Assembly (NCBI GenBank): GCA_002794775.1
Contig: NBAY01000032.1
Location: 1 to 64,000 of the forward strand
Source of the DNA: Porodaedalea pini
Lineage: Eukaryota; Basidiomycota; Agaricomycetes; Hymenochaetales; Hymenochaetaceae
Reading direction: 5' to 3'
Length of the DNA stretch: 64,000 bases
Part shown: piece by piece, positions 11,040-22,075 of the stretch
Numbering within the stretch: position 1 is the first letter of the stretch
Layout: each line of letters starts with the position of its first letter
Position numbers and translations under genes: made by a program
Notes under the pieces: model-generated
Told to the model about the DNA's origin: nothing
The model's database searches: none
Seen by the model: the letters and a program-made list of their open reading frames with translations, nothing else

Positions 11040-12420
11040 TGATGGAACGACGCACGGGACAATTACTTTCGCTTCTGATTTGTTCCGACACGAAAATAAA
11101 TGTTTTCTGGACTTCTGGGATACTGTGCTCTGTAAATACTTTGTCACCTAACCAAGCTTAAAGCATTCATATGTAGGCTGTACCAAGATCAATACCTTGT
11201 TAATATCGTGTTCTACAACAGGGAACTGATGAAGTCTAAATAGTATAGATGACTAGGGTCGAAGGGAAGCGCGAGTGGGTGCAATAGGAGCAAAGGCAAT
11301 TTGTTATCAAATGACAAGCGCTGAAGACTTATCACAGTTAGAAAGGAACATCGGCAAGGTGACAAGCGAGAAAGTATGATCTGCATTTGGATAAGTACGC
11401 CGCGACCGGACATGAAAGAAGGAAGAGGAAACCCTTCAATTCAATTACTTCCCCGTCGAATCACGCCGGCGGATGCAGTGGACGCATATGCATCCGCCGA
11501 GAGGATTCGAAGCTCTAGACAAATGCGTGTGTCGTTGCCGTGCTGTCTTAAAGAGGTTGGTGCCTGTCCTCACTGAACTCGTTGAAGTAAGCAATGTCAA
11601 TATGCCGGACTCGGAGTTCTATAATAAAGACTTCGTGTCCCATAGTCCCATAATCTTGTTGGCTCTGTTCTGCCTTGACCTACAGACGTCTCTTTTGGTT
11701 ACTACGCTCGTTACTCACCTTAGCTCATAATAGACTCACTAAACATAATATAAGACTAGGTCCTGGACGCCTCCTAACTTCCGAGATTCTAAAATATCAA
11801 GGGCTGTGTTTGCCGAGTAATCAGCCCAATCAGAAGCAAAGGCGACTTCAACTTCAACAGACGAACAAACTCTGGAATGAGGTTTCCCTGCGATTTTGTA
11901 AAGTGTCCTTGACGACACGTTTTATCACCTACGTTCACAAATGCCATGCTCGTGAAAATCTGAATTCATGATCTATATAATTCTTGGAAAGCCAAAAAAA
12001 AAATGCGATACCCTGAACATACCGTTCACATGACACATTACGCGCTATATTCCTCTGACTATGCTGAAGGCGACTCCAATGTTATAAACTGATAAAACAT
12101 ATACCTCTGAGCAAAACATGAGCTTTCCTGCGGATGGGGACTATATGGCGTGGAAGCTGCTTACACAATAAACGCCTCGAGTAAGAACGGCCTCTAGATC
12201 TCTCGTAAATTATGAGGGATTTATTGGAGCTCTATTGAATGGATGATGTCGGGGGCGGGTAGCCGTCAGGAGACTTTGCGCAAAGGGTTGATTGAAAAAT
12301 GGGAAAGTACGGGCGAGACACCATCCCCACTCCGAAAGCAGTTGCCAAAAGTAGTATAATCGGCATTTCCCGAATCCCCAAGATTTACGTCGCTTTCAAG
12401 GCGGCTGCTCCAAAATAAAA
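11040..12420. other. Intergenic stretch without recognised gene
   Basis: Several short frames exist on both strands, but none has recognisable similarity or a convincing exon pattern. The stretch includes the 3' flank of the ABM gene and the upstream region of the desaturase. Confidence 0.45.
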
Positions 12421-12426
12421 TATAAA
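12421..12426 (+). promoter_or_regulatory. Candidate TATA box of the desaturase gene
   Basis: TATAAA 126 bases before the ATG is followed by a pyrimidine-rich stretch (12450-12480), as is usual near fungal transcription starts. Confidence 0.4.
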
Positions 12427-12551
12427 CAGCAGGTTGCCTGTCGCACTCTCCACGTCCCCCCCTTTCTCTCCCTCCTTCGTCCACCACCGTCGCCGACGAC
12501 TTGACCGACGTTCGGCACACGACCACTACGACTTTGACGCCGGGAAGTACG

Positions 12552-14193
12552 ATGTCCGACGCAGTCAAACCCACGCGCAGGACACCTCCACCCGACATAG
12601 CGGCTATCTCGCCACCCGACTCCCCCAAGCTCGAGGGGCGCAAGGCTAAGGCGCTCAAGGAGGAGCAGCCTGCCGACCTCGACATTCCTGACAACTATGT
12701 TGCTTGGACGCTCAGGAATGCGAAGCCTCGTCCGCCGCTGTCGTGGAACAACATTCTCGGCGAGCTCAACTACGTCTCCCTCGCTGTCCTGACGATCACT
12801 CCTATGATTGCTCTATGGGGCATTTTGTACGTTCCTCTGCAATGGAAGACGGCCGTGTTTGCTGTTGCGTACTACTTCTTCACGGGCCTGGGTATCACTG
12901 CGGGTGCGTTAGCTTTTTCTTGTTTTCTTAGTTTACGTCAGTATATTGACTTGTTCTCGAGGCTATCACCGACTGTGGGCGCACCGTTCGTATAATGCCT
13001 CGAAGCCGTTGGAGTACTTCCTCGCCGCGGCTGGAACCGGCGCTGTAGAGGGTTCTATTAAATGGTGGTGCAGGGGTCACCGTGCTCACCATCGTTACAC
13101 CGATACCGAACTTGACCCATATAACGCCCACCGCGGCTTCTTCTGGTCGCATCTTGGCTGGATGCTTGTCAAGCCCCGTATCAAGCCCGGTGTGGCAGAC
13201 GTCAGTGATCTCTCCAAAAACTCGGTCATCAGGTGGCAGCACCGCTGGTACATCCCGCTCATCCTCGGCATGGGCTTCGGCGTGCCAACGGTTATTCCGG
13301 GTCTGCTCTGGGGTGACTACCTCGGTGGCTACGTCTTCGCCGGGGCGCTCCGTCTCACCTTCGTGCACCACTCGACGTTCTGCGTGAACTCACTCGCGCA
13401 CTGGCTTGGCGAGACGCCGTTCGACGACAAGCATACGCCACGCGACCACATGATCACCGCGCTCGCGACGATCGGCGAGGGATATCACAACTTCCATCAC
13501 CAGTTCCCAATGGACTATCGTAACGCGATTAAATGGTACCAGTACGACCCGACGAAGTGGTTCATCTGGGGCATGTACAAGCTTGGTCTTGCCAGCCACT
13601 TGAAGAGCTTCCCTGATAATGAAGTGCGAAAGGGTCAGCTGACGATGCAGCTCAAGAAGCTTCGTGAGACGCAAGACAAGATTGTTTGGCCCGCTGATAA
13701 TAGCGATTTGCCTGTCATTTCTTATGAAAGCTGTGAGTTCTTGAACTTTTTGCATCGCTTCTAGCTATTCTAATCTTCGCACCTTTTTTAGTTCAGAAAC
13801 AGTCCGAGAAGCGCCCATTGATTGTCATCGCCGGCTTCATCCACGACGTATCCACATTCATGGATGAGCATCCTGGTGGACGCCATCTCCTCGCGAAGAA
13901 CATTGGCAAGGACGCGACGACTGCATTCTTCGGAGGAGTGTACGATCATTCGAACGCTGCGCACAACGTGAGTGCCTTCTATTCTTGTTGTAGCGAAAAA
14001 CCCACATTAATTCATATTTTCTCAGTTGCTCGCAATGAAGCGCGTTGGTGTGTTGCATGGCGGCATGCCGCATGGTAGTGAGGAGCGCGCAATCCCACCG
14101 TCGCAGAAGCTTCGCATCGCGCGGTACAATGAGATGGCCTCGCCTTACTGCTCGTCCACCGCCGTCTCTGACGGCGAAGGCCTGCTCGGCTGA
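12552..14193 (+). CDS. OLE1: Acyl-CoA delta-9 desaturase with C-terminal cytochrome b5 domain
   Basis: This enzyme introduces the delta-9 double bond into palmitoyl- and stearoyl-CoA in the ER membrane, using the fused cytochrome b5 domain for electron transfer. Exons are 12552-12903, 12962-13732, 13792-13967 and 14026-14193, giving 488 residues. All three histidine boxes are present: HRLWAH (120-125), HRAHH (157-161) and HNFHH (from 293). Hydrophobic membrane segments precede and separate them. The b5 domain carries HPGG near residue 401. Length and domain order match fungal Ole1-type desaturases. A fragment of this gene (corresponding to about 13550-13650) has been copied to 17165-17278, upstream of the second NmrA-like gene. 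The gene is intact and probably essential. Confidence 0.96.
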
Positions 14194-14795
14194 AGCGTTT
14201 CTGGGCTTCCTCATTGTGTATTGGGGCGAAGTTAGGTCGAATCGAACCATGGGAGCGAAAGGACGATTGCAGGGGCATGTTCAGACACTATGCTTTCCCG
14301 TTTCTTTTTCTCTTCTTTCCTTCCCTTCAGTCTGTCGTCTAGACACGGACGACGACTATTTCCATATCGAATGAATGGTGACGAGTAAAGTGAAGCGGGG
14401 AAGAACGTGCTTTTTCGCGTTTTATGTATTAGACTAGAGCCAGAATTCCGAACAAACGAGCCCTGCTCTCTATGTTTGTTAATGTTGATACAGTTACGAT
14501 GACGATTATCGATTTACAGTTGCCCTCAAGAGAGGAAAGAAAGAAAGCAAAAATTGAGACTCAGTCTGAAGGTTAGCCAGCAGTAAGTGCATACTGTGTT
14601 AGTGCGATTCAAAGCGCAACGCGTCAACAAGCAACAATACCGCGTATCTAATCTTTCTTAGTCAGATATGTATAAGTACGTCATAACGCTTATGGTCGGG
14701 ATCAGCCCATTTCCAATGCATTTGGCTGGGATGACTGGATTTTTCATTGACGATAATCCATGCTTTATTAAATTTATGCATTCTGTCATTGCATC

Positions 14796-15178
14796 ACAGT
14801 AATTCCCGAAAATAATGACAGTGTTCACTTTTTGTGAACTTTTTCTGCATTGGGTCTTTCCTTATGGGGAGCCCAGGGTTTCCTTTTGAGGTGGATTTCT
14901 TATCACAACTCCGCACACCATGGCTCAACAGCCTGCTCAATTTGATCTTCGCTTGAAAGAGAGTGCTGGGGGAAAGCCAAGCAATTCACAGCATTGAGGA
15001 GAACATAGACATTATCATACAACCGCATTAATATTCCTTGTAGTTTGAGGTCTTCACTAATCTTGTGGAAACACTGATATCCACCAACAAAGGAAACCCC
15101 GGGCTCCCCATAAGGAAAGACCCAATGCAGAAAAAGTTCACAAAAATGTGCACTGTCATTATTTCCGGGAAATGCTGT
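14796..15178. mobile_element. 383-base hairpin MITE
   Basis: The termini ACAGTAATTCCCG and CGGGAAATGCTGT are inverted. The arms stay complementary for about 95 bases (14796-14890 with 15085-15178), including the block CCTTATGGGGAGCCC. Flanks TTGCATC and ATGCATT are compatible with an imperfect target duplication. It has no coding content. It lies between the desaturase and the first NmrA-like gene and is absent from the copies of this spacer further right, so it inserted after the spacer was duplicated or was lost from the copies. Confidence 0.8.
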
Positions 15179-15430
15179 ATGCATTAGGACACTAGTACTT
15201 TCAACTGCACATCGAACAAGGCTGCATATGCCGCTCGGGCTCGGGCAGGCACACGTGCAGCTTATTAATATAAATGCTGCATCTGCGCGCGAGTTTACGC
15301 GTTGTATTCAGCTTGCGCGTCATTCCGCGAGCGTGTGCAGTTACATTGGCATCGACGATTTTGGTATGCCCGTAAGCTGCCAGGCCTCGCCACCAGCACC
15401 GTCGGCACCATTAAACCTCAGAGACTTTGG

Positions 15431-15438
15431 TATATAAA
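15431..15438 (+). promoter_or_regulatory. TATA box of NmrA-like gene 1
   Basis: TATATAAA lies 116 bases upstream of the ATG. Related TATATAAG and TATATGAA sit at equivalent distances before copies 2 and 3. Confidence 0.55.
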
Positions 15439-15546
15439 TGGTTCAAGTGAGGACTCCTGCATTCGCTCATCAGTCTTCGACTCGACATACGAGACAACTC
15501 TGAAGAAGGTTGAACTCTACTACGCTCTCTGCTCTGATCATCGTCG

Positions 15547-16653
15547 ATGTCTGGATACAAGAGCTTTGCTGTTTCCGGTGCTGGCAACATCGGCAAGGTC
15601 ATCGTCGAGGCTCTCCTTGAGAAGAAGGATGCAGGAGAAATATCCTCCGTCTCCCTCTTGACGCGCTCAGTGAGTTCTTTTAAATCAAATCCTGCGGACT
15701 AAATCCATGTACACATGCTGTTCCATCCCAGCCGAGTGGTGATGATGACCTTGCCGCAAAGGGCGTAAAGTTCGTCACCGTCGACTACGCCTCGTCGTCC
15801 TCGCTCGAATCCGCTCTCTCCGGCATCGACGTCGTTATTTCAACGATCAACCTCCTCGCACTCGACGTCCAGGACGTACTCGCCGCAAGCGCCAAGGCAG
15901 CGGGCGTGAAGCTGTTCGTGCCATCCGAATTCGGGTGTGACACAGATAAAATCAAGGGCAATCCACTGTTCGAGCGGAAAGAGGCCTTTAGACGCAAGCT
16001 GAAGGAGCTCGAGCTGCCGTATGCCGTCTTCTATGCTGGTATCTTCACTGATCAGGCCTTCGGATCGTATGTCAATCCCATAGGAGCCAGGACTCCAGTG
16101 CTCTGAATAGTTGATTTTATTTTATTCTAGTAGTTACTCAGTGGCGTTGGGCTTCGACTTCGTCAAGGGAGAGATATCCATCCCCGGGTCCGGTACTGCG
16201 CCCATCTCGTGGACCACGCGAATCGATACCGCCCGGTTCGTCGCACAGGTCCTGACAGCGCTGCCTCGGAATAAGATTGAATGGCGCATCTTCCGCATTG
16301 AGGGAGATCGGCTCGTAAGTACTTCTTCATCCGTGATATCCCGGGGAAAAAAAGTGCTTTCTCACATCTCGCGTGTGGTGGTTTCCTAATCGCAGAGCTT
16401 CAACCAGATCGCTGCTATCTGGGAGACGCGCTCGGGGAGGTCCCTAACCATCTCGCACCGTCCGCGCTCGCAGCTCGAGAAGGCGCTCAACTTGAAGAAG
16501 GGCAACCCGGACGATTACGTCTCCTTTTTCATCTTGCAGATGGATGCGGGTTATGCCACTGTCGGAGAGCTGGACGAGTCGGCGAATGGCGAGTTTGCGG
16601 AGTGGAAGCCGAAGAAGGTCGTTGATATTTTAATCGAGAACTTCGGTCAGTGA
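15547..16653 (+). CDS. NmrA-like / isoflavone-reductase-like NAD(P)-binding protein, copy 1
   Basis: Atypical short-chain dehydrogenase fold. Known relatives are NAD(P)H-dependent reductases of aromatic substrates or redox-sensing regulators; the substrate here is unknown. Four exons (15547-15669, 15732-16066, 16131-16314, 16396-16653) code 299 residues. The dinucleotide motif GAGNIG is at residues 11-16. GVKLFVPSEFGCDTD is the strongly conserved block of the family, followed by a K-E-F-type segment and the FTDQAFGS and SIPGSGTAPISWTTR motifs. The C-terminus ends NGEFAEWKPKKVVDILIENFGQ. The start gives a normal length and the first intron position is shared with both other copies. This is the only intact member of the local three-gene array and may be the sole functional one. 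Confidence 0.92.
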
Positions 16654-16734
16654 GCTTCGGTTAGAATACCATACTGTATAGTTGCAACTGTATGCATAAA
16701 TCCGTATCATTCAAACGAGAATAGGATGAAGGGA

Positions 16735-16849
16735 GGAATCCAAGTTTAAAAATCAGCAGATTTAATACGCGCTCGTCTCATATACCCTTCGGACATTGAA
16801 ACAACCCAGACAATTGAGAAGCGACTCGCATCATGAAGAGTTGTCCAGA

Positions 16850-16884
<35 letters not shown>

Positions 16885-17190
16885 TTACATACTTTTCACT
16901 GATCTGCAACTGATGGCGAAGTTCGTCGAGGGCGTCCGTCGTTTACAAGCTTCAATCTTGTAAAAGAAAGCTTGCTTTGAATCACCTCGCGGAAAGCAGC
17001 ACCCAGCATTCCAAGCGCGTACCACGTCACCAAAGCGATGGATGGCTACGAGTCCCAGACACCGGTGATGATTTCTAGCGCAAAGAAATGACATCCTCGA
17101 GCACTCCGTGCTGTCCATCGAGTATAGGATTCCAGATTGCAGACCGGAAGATCGAGAACACCTCGATCCGTAGGCCCCGGCAAAGTAGTT
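16735..17190 (-). pseudogene. Degraded duplicate of the 3' part of the RRG7-like gene
   Basis: The stretch is clearly similar to 24475-24930, covering the last part of the RRG7-like coding region and its 3' flank. Shared blocks include GCTTGCTTTGAATCA, GCGTACCACG.CACCAAAGCGA and CGAGTCCCAGA. The reading frame is broken and the segment has no 5' half. It must have arisen by segmental duplication from the locus 7.7 kb to the right and lies in the same orientation. Confidence 0.75.
16850..16883. repeat. AAT trinucleotide microsatellite
   Basis: About eleven uninterrupted AAT units inside the duplicated segment. The parental sequence at 24590-24620 lacks the expansion. Confidence 0.9.
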
Positions 17191-17278
17191 CATCTGGGGC
17201 ATGTAGGAGATAGGTCTTGCTAGCCATTTGAAGAACTTCCCCGACGACGGAGTCCGCAAGGACCAGTTGACGGCGTTG
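17165..17278 (+). pseudogene. Fragment of the delta-9 desaturase gene
   Basis: The translation gives FIWGM, a stop, then IGLASHLKNFPDDGVRKDQLT. This matches desaturase residues encoded at about 13560-13645 (FIWGMYKLGLASHLKSFPDNEVRKGQLT). It is joined on the left to the RRG7-like scrap. On the right it joins a spacer motif (CGTCAACAACCAACAACAAC, about 17292) that also occurs near 14617 and 22178. The composition shows a chimeric duplication junction. Confidence 0.82.
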
Positions 17279-17623
17279 TCAGCGCGCGACACGTCAACAA
17301 CCAACAACAACGCGTGTCTACACTTTCCTAGTCAGGCATTCAGTGAAAGTGATATGCCGCTGACTAGACGAAATGGGATCCTTTCGCTCAGGGGCGACGA
17401 AATGTGTCGTACGACGTTGTGCCGGCCATTAGGGGCCGGCGCGAGGAACGACTTTACTTGTGATGAAGAGACGCGTAAAGACTAGTACGAATGCGAGAGC
17501 AAGAGCCAGTTTGCGCATCGTCCGCGAGCACGTGCAATCGCGCTTCGCGTTCGCGGGCCATCAGACCACGACTCCAATATTAACTCATTCAATATGACTC
17601 ACATGCTTCCGCGACTCCGCATG

Positions 17624-17631
17624 GTATATAA
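17624..17631 (+). promoter_or_regulatory. TATA box of NmrA-like gene 2
   Basis: TATATAAG lies 99 bases before the ATG of copy 2, equivalent to the TATA element of copy 1. Confidence 0.5.
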
Positions 17632-18439
17632 GCGGAGAGAATGAGAGCTCCTGCAGTCTCTCATTAGTCTCCGACTCGAAGAACGTTGAACTCTACTACG
17701 CTCTCTGCTCTAATTATCATCGATGTCTGGATACAAGAGCTTTGCTGTTGCCGGTGCTGGCAACATTGGCAAGTTCATCGTTGAGGCTCTCCTTGAGAGG
17801 AAGGTTGCAGGAGAAGTATCCTCCGTCTCTGTTTTGTCGCGTTCTGTGAGTTTTCTAAATCACTCTGTGCGGCGCGGTCCTGAACTCGTCAGTCCAGCGG
17901 CCAGGATGATCTCGTTGCAAAGGGCGCGAAGCTCATTACGGTCGAGTATACCTCGTCGTCCTCGCTCGAATCCGCCCTATCTGGCGTCGACGTCGTCATT
18001 TCAGCGCTCAACCTCCACGCAGTCGGCGTCCAGGACGGACTCGCCACGAGTGCTAAAGCAGCGGGCGTCAAACTTTTCGTGCCGTCCGAATTCGGAAGCG
18101 ACACGCACGGAAGAACTGACAACCCGTTGTTCAAACAGAAGGAGTCCCTGAAAGAAAAGCTGAAGGAGCTCGAGCTGCCATATGCTGTCTTCTATACCGC
18201 ATCAGGAAAACCCTCCTGGCCGGAACTGGTGGAATCATTGGAATGCGCCAGAAATTCTAAGTGATTCTGGCTCATTCCAATTCCGCATCATTCCTAAAGG
18301 TCATTCCCTACGCCGTGCATTCTGCTGCATTCCAATTACATTCCACTTACATTCCAATGGTATTCCAATCCCATTTTGTTACTTATCTTAGCATTTCCGA
18401 CTCTTTATTAATGTATTCCATAATATTCCTAAACATTAA

Positions 18440-19790
18440 CTACTAAACTAAAAGGATGCCACGGCCGGTCGTCGGAATGAAGCCTTTCACGGTCATCATG
18501 TACAGACCACCAGCAAACTTCTTCTCAGACTTGATGCCCAGGATGACGGGTACGGCAAGCAGCTCCTTTTGTACATGCGACGATGTAAGGCACGCCGCAG
18601 CATCGATCTTGAGTTCCACAAAATCTACCTTGTGAAGCTTGGTCTCGCCGGTTCTGAGAGCACGCAAGTATGAAGCAGTGTCAGCACGACATCGTCCCAT
18701 TGTCACGACGCACAGGCAAGACATGTACCTTGCCTTTGCGTGCTCGAACATCTCCTGTTGAATAGTCTTGAGAAGTGCAGGTATGGCAGTCTCCTTCAAG
18801 CCCGTATCACGTCGCACAGAAAGTGTTTGCTTCTTCTGGATATCAACTGGACTGAGTTCAAGGCGAAGTGGAGCACCTGGACAAAAAGCCATTTGTAAGA
18901 CCACAGGAAAACCGAGAAATAAGGAATAATTGAATTTTCGCGCCTTCTGTTTCCAGTCGTTGAACTTGTAGCCAGGAGTGTAGCCGTCCCGTACATCCAC
19001 CTTCGCGCTTTCCTGAGCGTCTTCGCGAGCTCCTCGCAGCGGTCGTATAACTCCTGCTTATTAGTGCGCATGGTAATACCGCAGGAGAACGAGCGACGCG
19101 TGATGGGAGAACAAGACCCTGGTTGTCGCCACGAATCATGACCATGATTCCGACCATGCGTGTGCTAAGGCTCCACGTGTTCTGCCACAGAATAATTTGC
19201 CACCGTTCAGACCCGTACCCTGCGGATCGTCCAGGTCTGAGACCACGACGTTGAACATCTCTGGCCGTGAGAAGTCTTGGCCAAGGCAATGCGACGTCGC
19301 AACTTGGATGCCACGGCCGGTCATCGTGTAAAGACCACCGGCAAACTTCTCCTTGTCCGACTTGATGCCTGTGATGACGAGTACGGTAAGCAGCACCTCG
19401 TACACGCGACGATGTAAATTGAGAATTTCCCGTACTTCAGTAGGGATACATGACCGTTTCTGTAGTCGGACAGATTGCTATGGGCTCCTCAAGCTCGGAG
19501 CTCCCTCTGAAGACGCATGTCATACCGACCTTAATCAGCGCCTATAATATTTGTCAGCACAAAGTGAGGATTACAGAACAATCAACGCACGTTCGTATAC
19601 CAACCCGGAAAGTCGACCCTTTCTTCATGCCAATAGCAATCTTCACCGTGCCGTCAATTCTCCCTTCCTCTTTCGTTGCCTTTTCCTGGGCGACAATTGC
19701 AGACGTGCGCACAGCAGGCGCCACAGCCTCGGCCTTGAGTTCCACGAAATCTACCTTGTGAAGCTTGGTCTCCGTTTCGAGACACGCCAG
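18440..19790 (-). pseudogene. Degraded prolyl-tRNA synthetase fragments captured in the element
   Basis: The minus strand, in order, gives KLHKVDFVELKAEAV and IAIGMKKG, ELEEPIAI.PT.ETVMYPY (class II motif 2 neighbourhood), KFAGGLYTMT with TSHCLGQDFS, WSLSTRMVGIMVMIRGDNQG and NKQELYDRCEELAKTL. VDVRDGYTPGYKFNDW and LRLELSPVDIQKKQTLSVRR (anticodon-binding region) follow. This is the order in eukaryotic cytosolic ProRS. A second, partial copy of the KLHKVDFVELK and KFAGGLYMMTVKGFIPTTGRG blocks follows at about 18650-18440. Frames shift repeatedly and internal pieces are missing, so it cannot make an enzyme. The functional parent gene is not in this window. Confidence 0.85.
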
Positions 19791-20424
19791 TATGAAGCAA
19801 TGTTGGTTCCAGGGAGGAAGACGGTAAAATCAGAGGCGAGTGCATGTACGGCGAAGAGAGAAGTCGATGATGTGAGTGATGCATCAAGGACCGTGACAAC
19901 CTTTGGGAATGTGTTTGCGTCAAGTGCTAATGGTGAAACTGGACAAACTTTAACAATGCGTGTGGAAAGATAAAGAGACTGGGCTCATGGGAGTCCTTGT
20001 CCAACACAAAAAAATATTTTAGCAGGTCCGGCAATGCGTGCAATGACGACAACAGGAACTGTTGCAGCAGACTTTACGGTCTTCGGCTTGAAGACGAGCA
20101 TTCTAATAAGTTGAAGGTCAGAAGTCGGGACGGCATGTTGCCTGCAGCAGTGAGTGCATCCCACCAGGCGGCCGGTGAGGCTACCACTTCGTGTGTGATG
20201 GTTGCGGTGGGTGTGATTGAGGGTTTTTTCAGACATTCTGTAAGGACGTCGGCACCAGACATATTGGAGTGGCAGCAGATGTGAAAGCGATGTGTGGCAT
20301 GTCGCGTCAAAACCAACATACATGTGATCAAGTTCCCACACCTCTTCTGTGGATGACACATCCAGGTGTGGGAAATTGGACTTAGCAGTTTTTGTCACCT
20401 GAAGTGCCTCCAAATACAAAATAC

Positions 20425-21005
20425 ATCATATCTCACTCAATTCTTCACAAAAACTCTTCAGAAAAGTTTCTAAATTTATGTGAGCTTAGAGGACAGAAGG
20501 TGGAATATTGAGACTGCAGTAGTGAAAATGGGTGTTTTTTGAGAAAACCTCCTTCCCAGATTTTTCCTGAGCTCAATTTTGAAGCTAATGACATGAACCT
20601 TGTTGGAGAATGGTATCTATACTGTATATTAAATTATAGATGGCTTATAACAATGCAGGCAATTTTTTGACAACTGTCTGAGTCAAGCAAATTTGGATGA
20701 GTTTGAGGGTTTCAGCACAACAGTCAAACAGGACAAGAGGAGACATTCACTCTAGTTCATCCCTCATAACATCAACAGTATAGTATATAGACCATTCTCC
20801 AACAAGTTTCATGTCATTAGCTTCAAAATTGAGCTCAGGAAAAATCTGGGAAGGAGTTTTTTCTAGAAAAACACCCATTCTCACTACTGCAGCCTCAATA
20901 TTCCACCTTCTGTCTACTAAGCTCACAAACATTTAGAAGCTGTTGAAAAATGAATTTGGCAACATTTTTGAAATGATTCTGTGAAGAATTGACAGAGATA
21001 TGAGG
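20425..21005. repeat. Nested hairpin (inverted repeat) inside the 3.27 kb element
   Basis: The arms about 20425-20615 and 20770-21005 are inverted copies, for example GAGCTCAATTTTGAAGC in one and GCTTCAAAATTGAGCTC in the other. The right flank continues to GACTTATGAAAAACACTGTA near 21090. That resembles the terminus of the 849-base hairpin element at 60579, so it may be a diverged relative with a lost left end. It is non-coding. Confidence 0.7.
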
Positions 21006-22075
21006 TTAACAGGTTTTTGAGGTGCTGAAATGCTCAAATTTTGTGATCTTCACATATGCATGTCTCAAGACTTATGAAAAACACTGTAACCTGCAGATAG
21101 TTCATGGGTCCCAGTATAGGTCCAAGAAGCCAATCTAGTACCTGCACCTGTGTCAAGCCATGGCAGAATCTAATGAATTCCACAATCAATTTTTTATTCT
21201 ACAAAATTCCATAGAATCTATGAGGTGTATCATTTTTCTATCTATATTCTAAATTTCAAGCTGCCGATTCTGTTCAATTCCAAATGTTCGGCTTGCTGAT
21301 TCCAGAAAATTCCAACAGAGCTCCAGAATTCACCTCAATTCCATCCAATTCTGAACAAGCTTGCTGAGTCCAAGCACATTCTAATATCATTCCAGAATAT
21401 TCTACCAGTATTATTGTATTCTAAGCCAATTCTATCTTTTTCCGCTTGGGAGGGTTTTCCTGATGCGGTCTCTTCACCGATCAGGTCTTTGCGCCGTACG
21501 TCAATCCAGCATGAGTCGGGTAGCCCGTGCGCTTATTGCTTGTTTTCGGTCTGTTCTAGTAATTACTCTGTGGCATTGGGCTTCGATTTTACCAAGGGAG
21601 AGATATCCATCCCTGGGTCTGGTACTGCAGCCATCTCGTGGACGACGCGAACCGATGTTGCTCAGTTCGTCGCATACGTCCTGACTACACTTTCTCGGGA
21701 TAAGATCGAAGGACGCACCTTTCGCATCGAGGGAGAAAGGACCGTAAGCACCTTTATACTCCACTGTTCATGATTGCGTGAAACGTGCGCTTCTCACACT
21801 TCGCGGATGTCATGTCCTGTTTGTAGACGCTCAACCAAGTCGCTGCTGACTGGGAGGCGCGCTCCATGAAGACCGTCGCTGTCTCGCACCGCCCGCGGTC
21901 GCAGATTGAGGAGGCGTTAAAGAAGAATCCGAGCGACTTCTTCACATTTTTCATCCTGCAGCTGGATTCGGGCAAAGTGAACGTTGGAAACCCGGGAGAA
22001 CTGGCGAACGGCGAGTTTGCGGAGTGGAAGCCGAAGAAGGTTATTGATGTTTTGCTCGAGAACTTCGGACAGTGA

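Larger units (their letters stand above)
18200..21465. mobile_element. 3.27 kb non-autonomous element carrying prolyl-tRNA synthetase pieces
   Basis: The ends are inverted: CATCAGGAAAACCCTCC at 18200 and its reverse complement ending at 21465. It is flanked by CG on both sides (18198-18199, 21466-21467). Copy 3 of the NmrA-like gene shows the uninterrupted site ACCGGTCTC, so a 2-base CG duplication is directly supported. Subterminal 100-250 bases on both sides are packed with ATTCC/AATTC-type short repeats. There is no transposase frame inside. The cargo is a degraded prolyl-tRNA synthetase segment (18440-19790) and a nested hairpin (20425-21005). Confidence 0.85.
17723..22075 (+). pseudogene. 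NmrA-like gene copy 2, split by a 3.27 kb insertion
   Basis: Exons match copy 1: 17723-17845, 17893-18199 then 21468-21495 (one exon, interrupted), 21560-21743 and 21827-22075. Removing the insertion and one CG restores an open frame throughout: GAGNIG motif, GVKLFVPSEFGSD, SIPGSGTAAISWTTR and an ending KKVIDVLLENFGQ. No other stop or frameshift was found. The insertion therefore looks recent, or purifying selection acted until it happened. With the element in place the protein would end soon after LPYAVFYT. Copy 2 is closer to copy 3 than to copy 1 in exon sequence. Confidence 0.9.

Noticed and set aside
11213..11971. Cluster of short frames on both strands between the ABM-like and desaturase genes
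   Set aside because: No conserved motif and no consistent splice chain; they look like chance frames.
12928..13755. Long minus-strand frames opposite the desaturase
   Set aside because: Antisense shadows of a strongly conserved gene with high third-position GC.
16850..16883. AAT repeat as part of a CRISPR-like or coding array
   Set aside because: Simple trinucleotide microsatellite; CRISPR arrays are not expected in a nuclear fungal genome.
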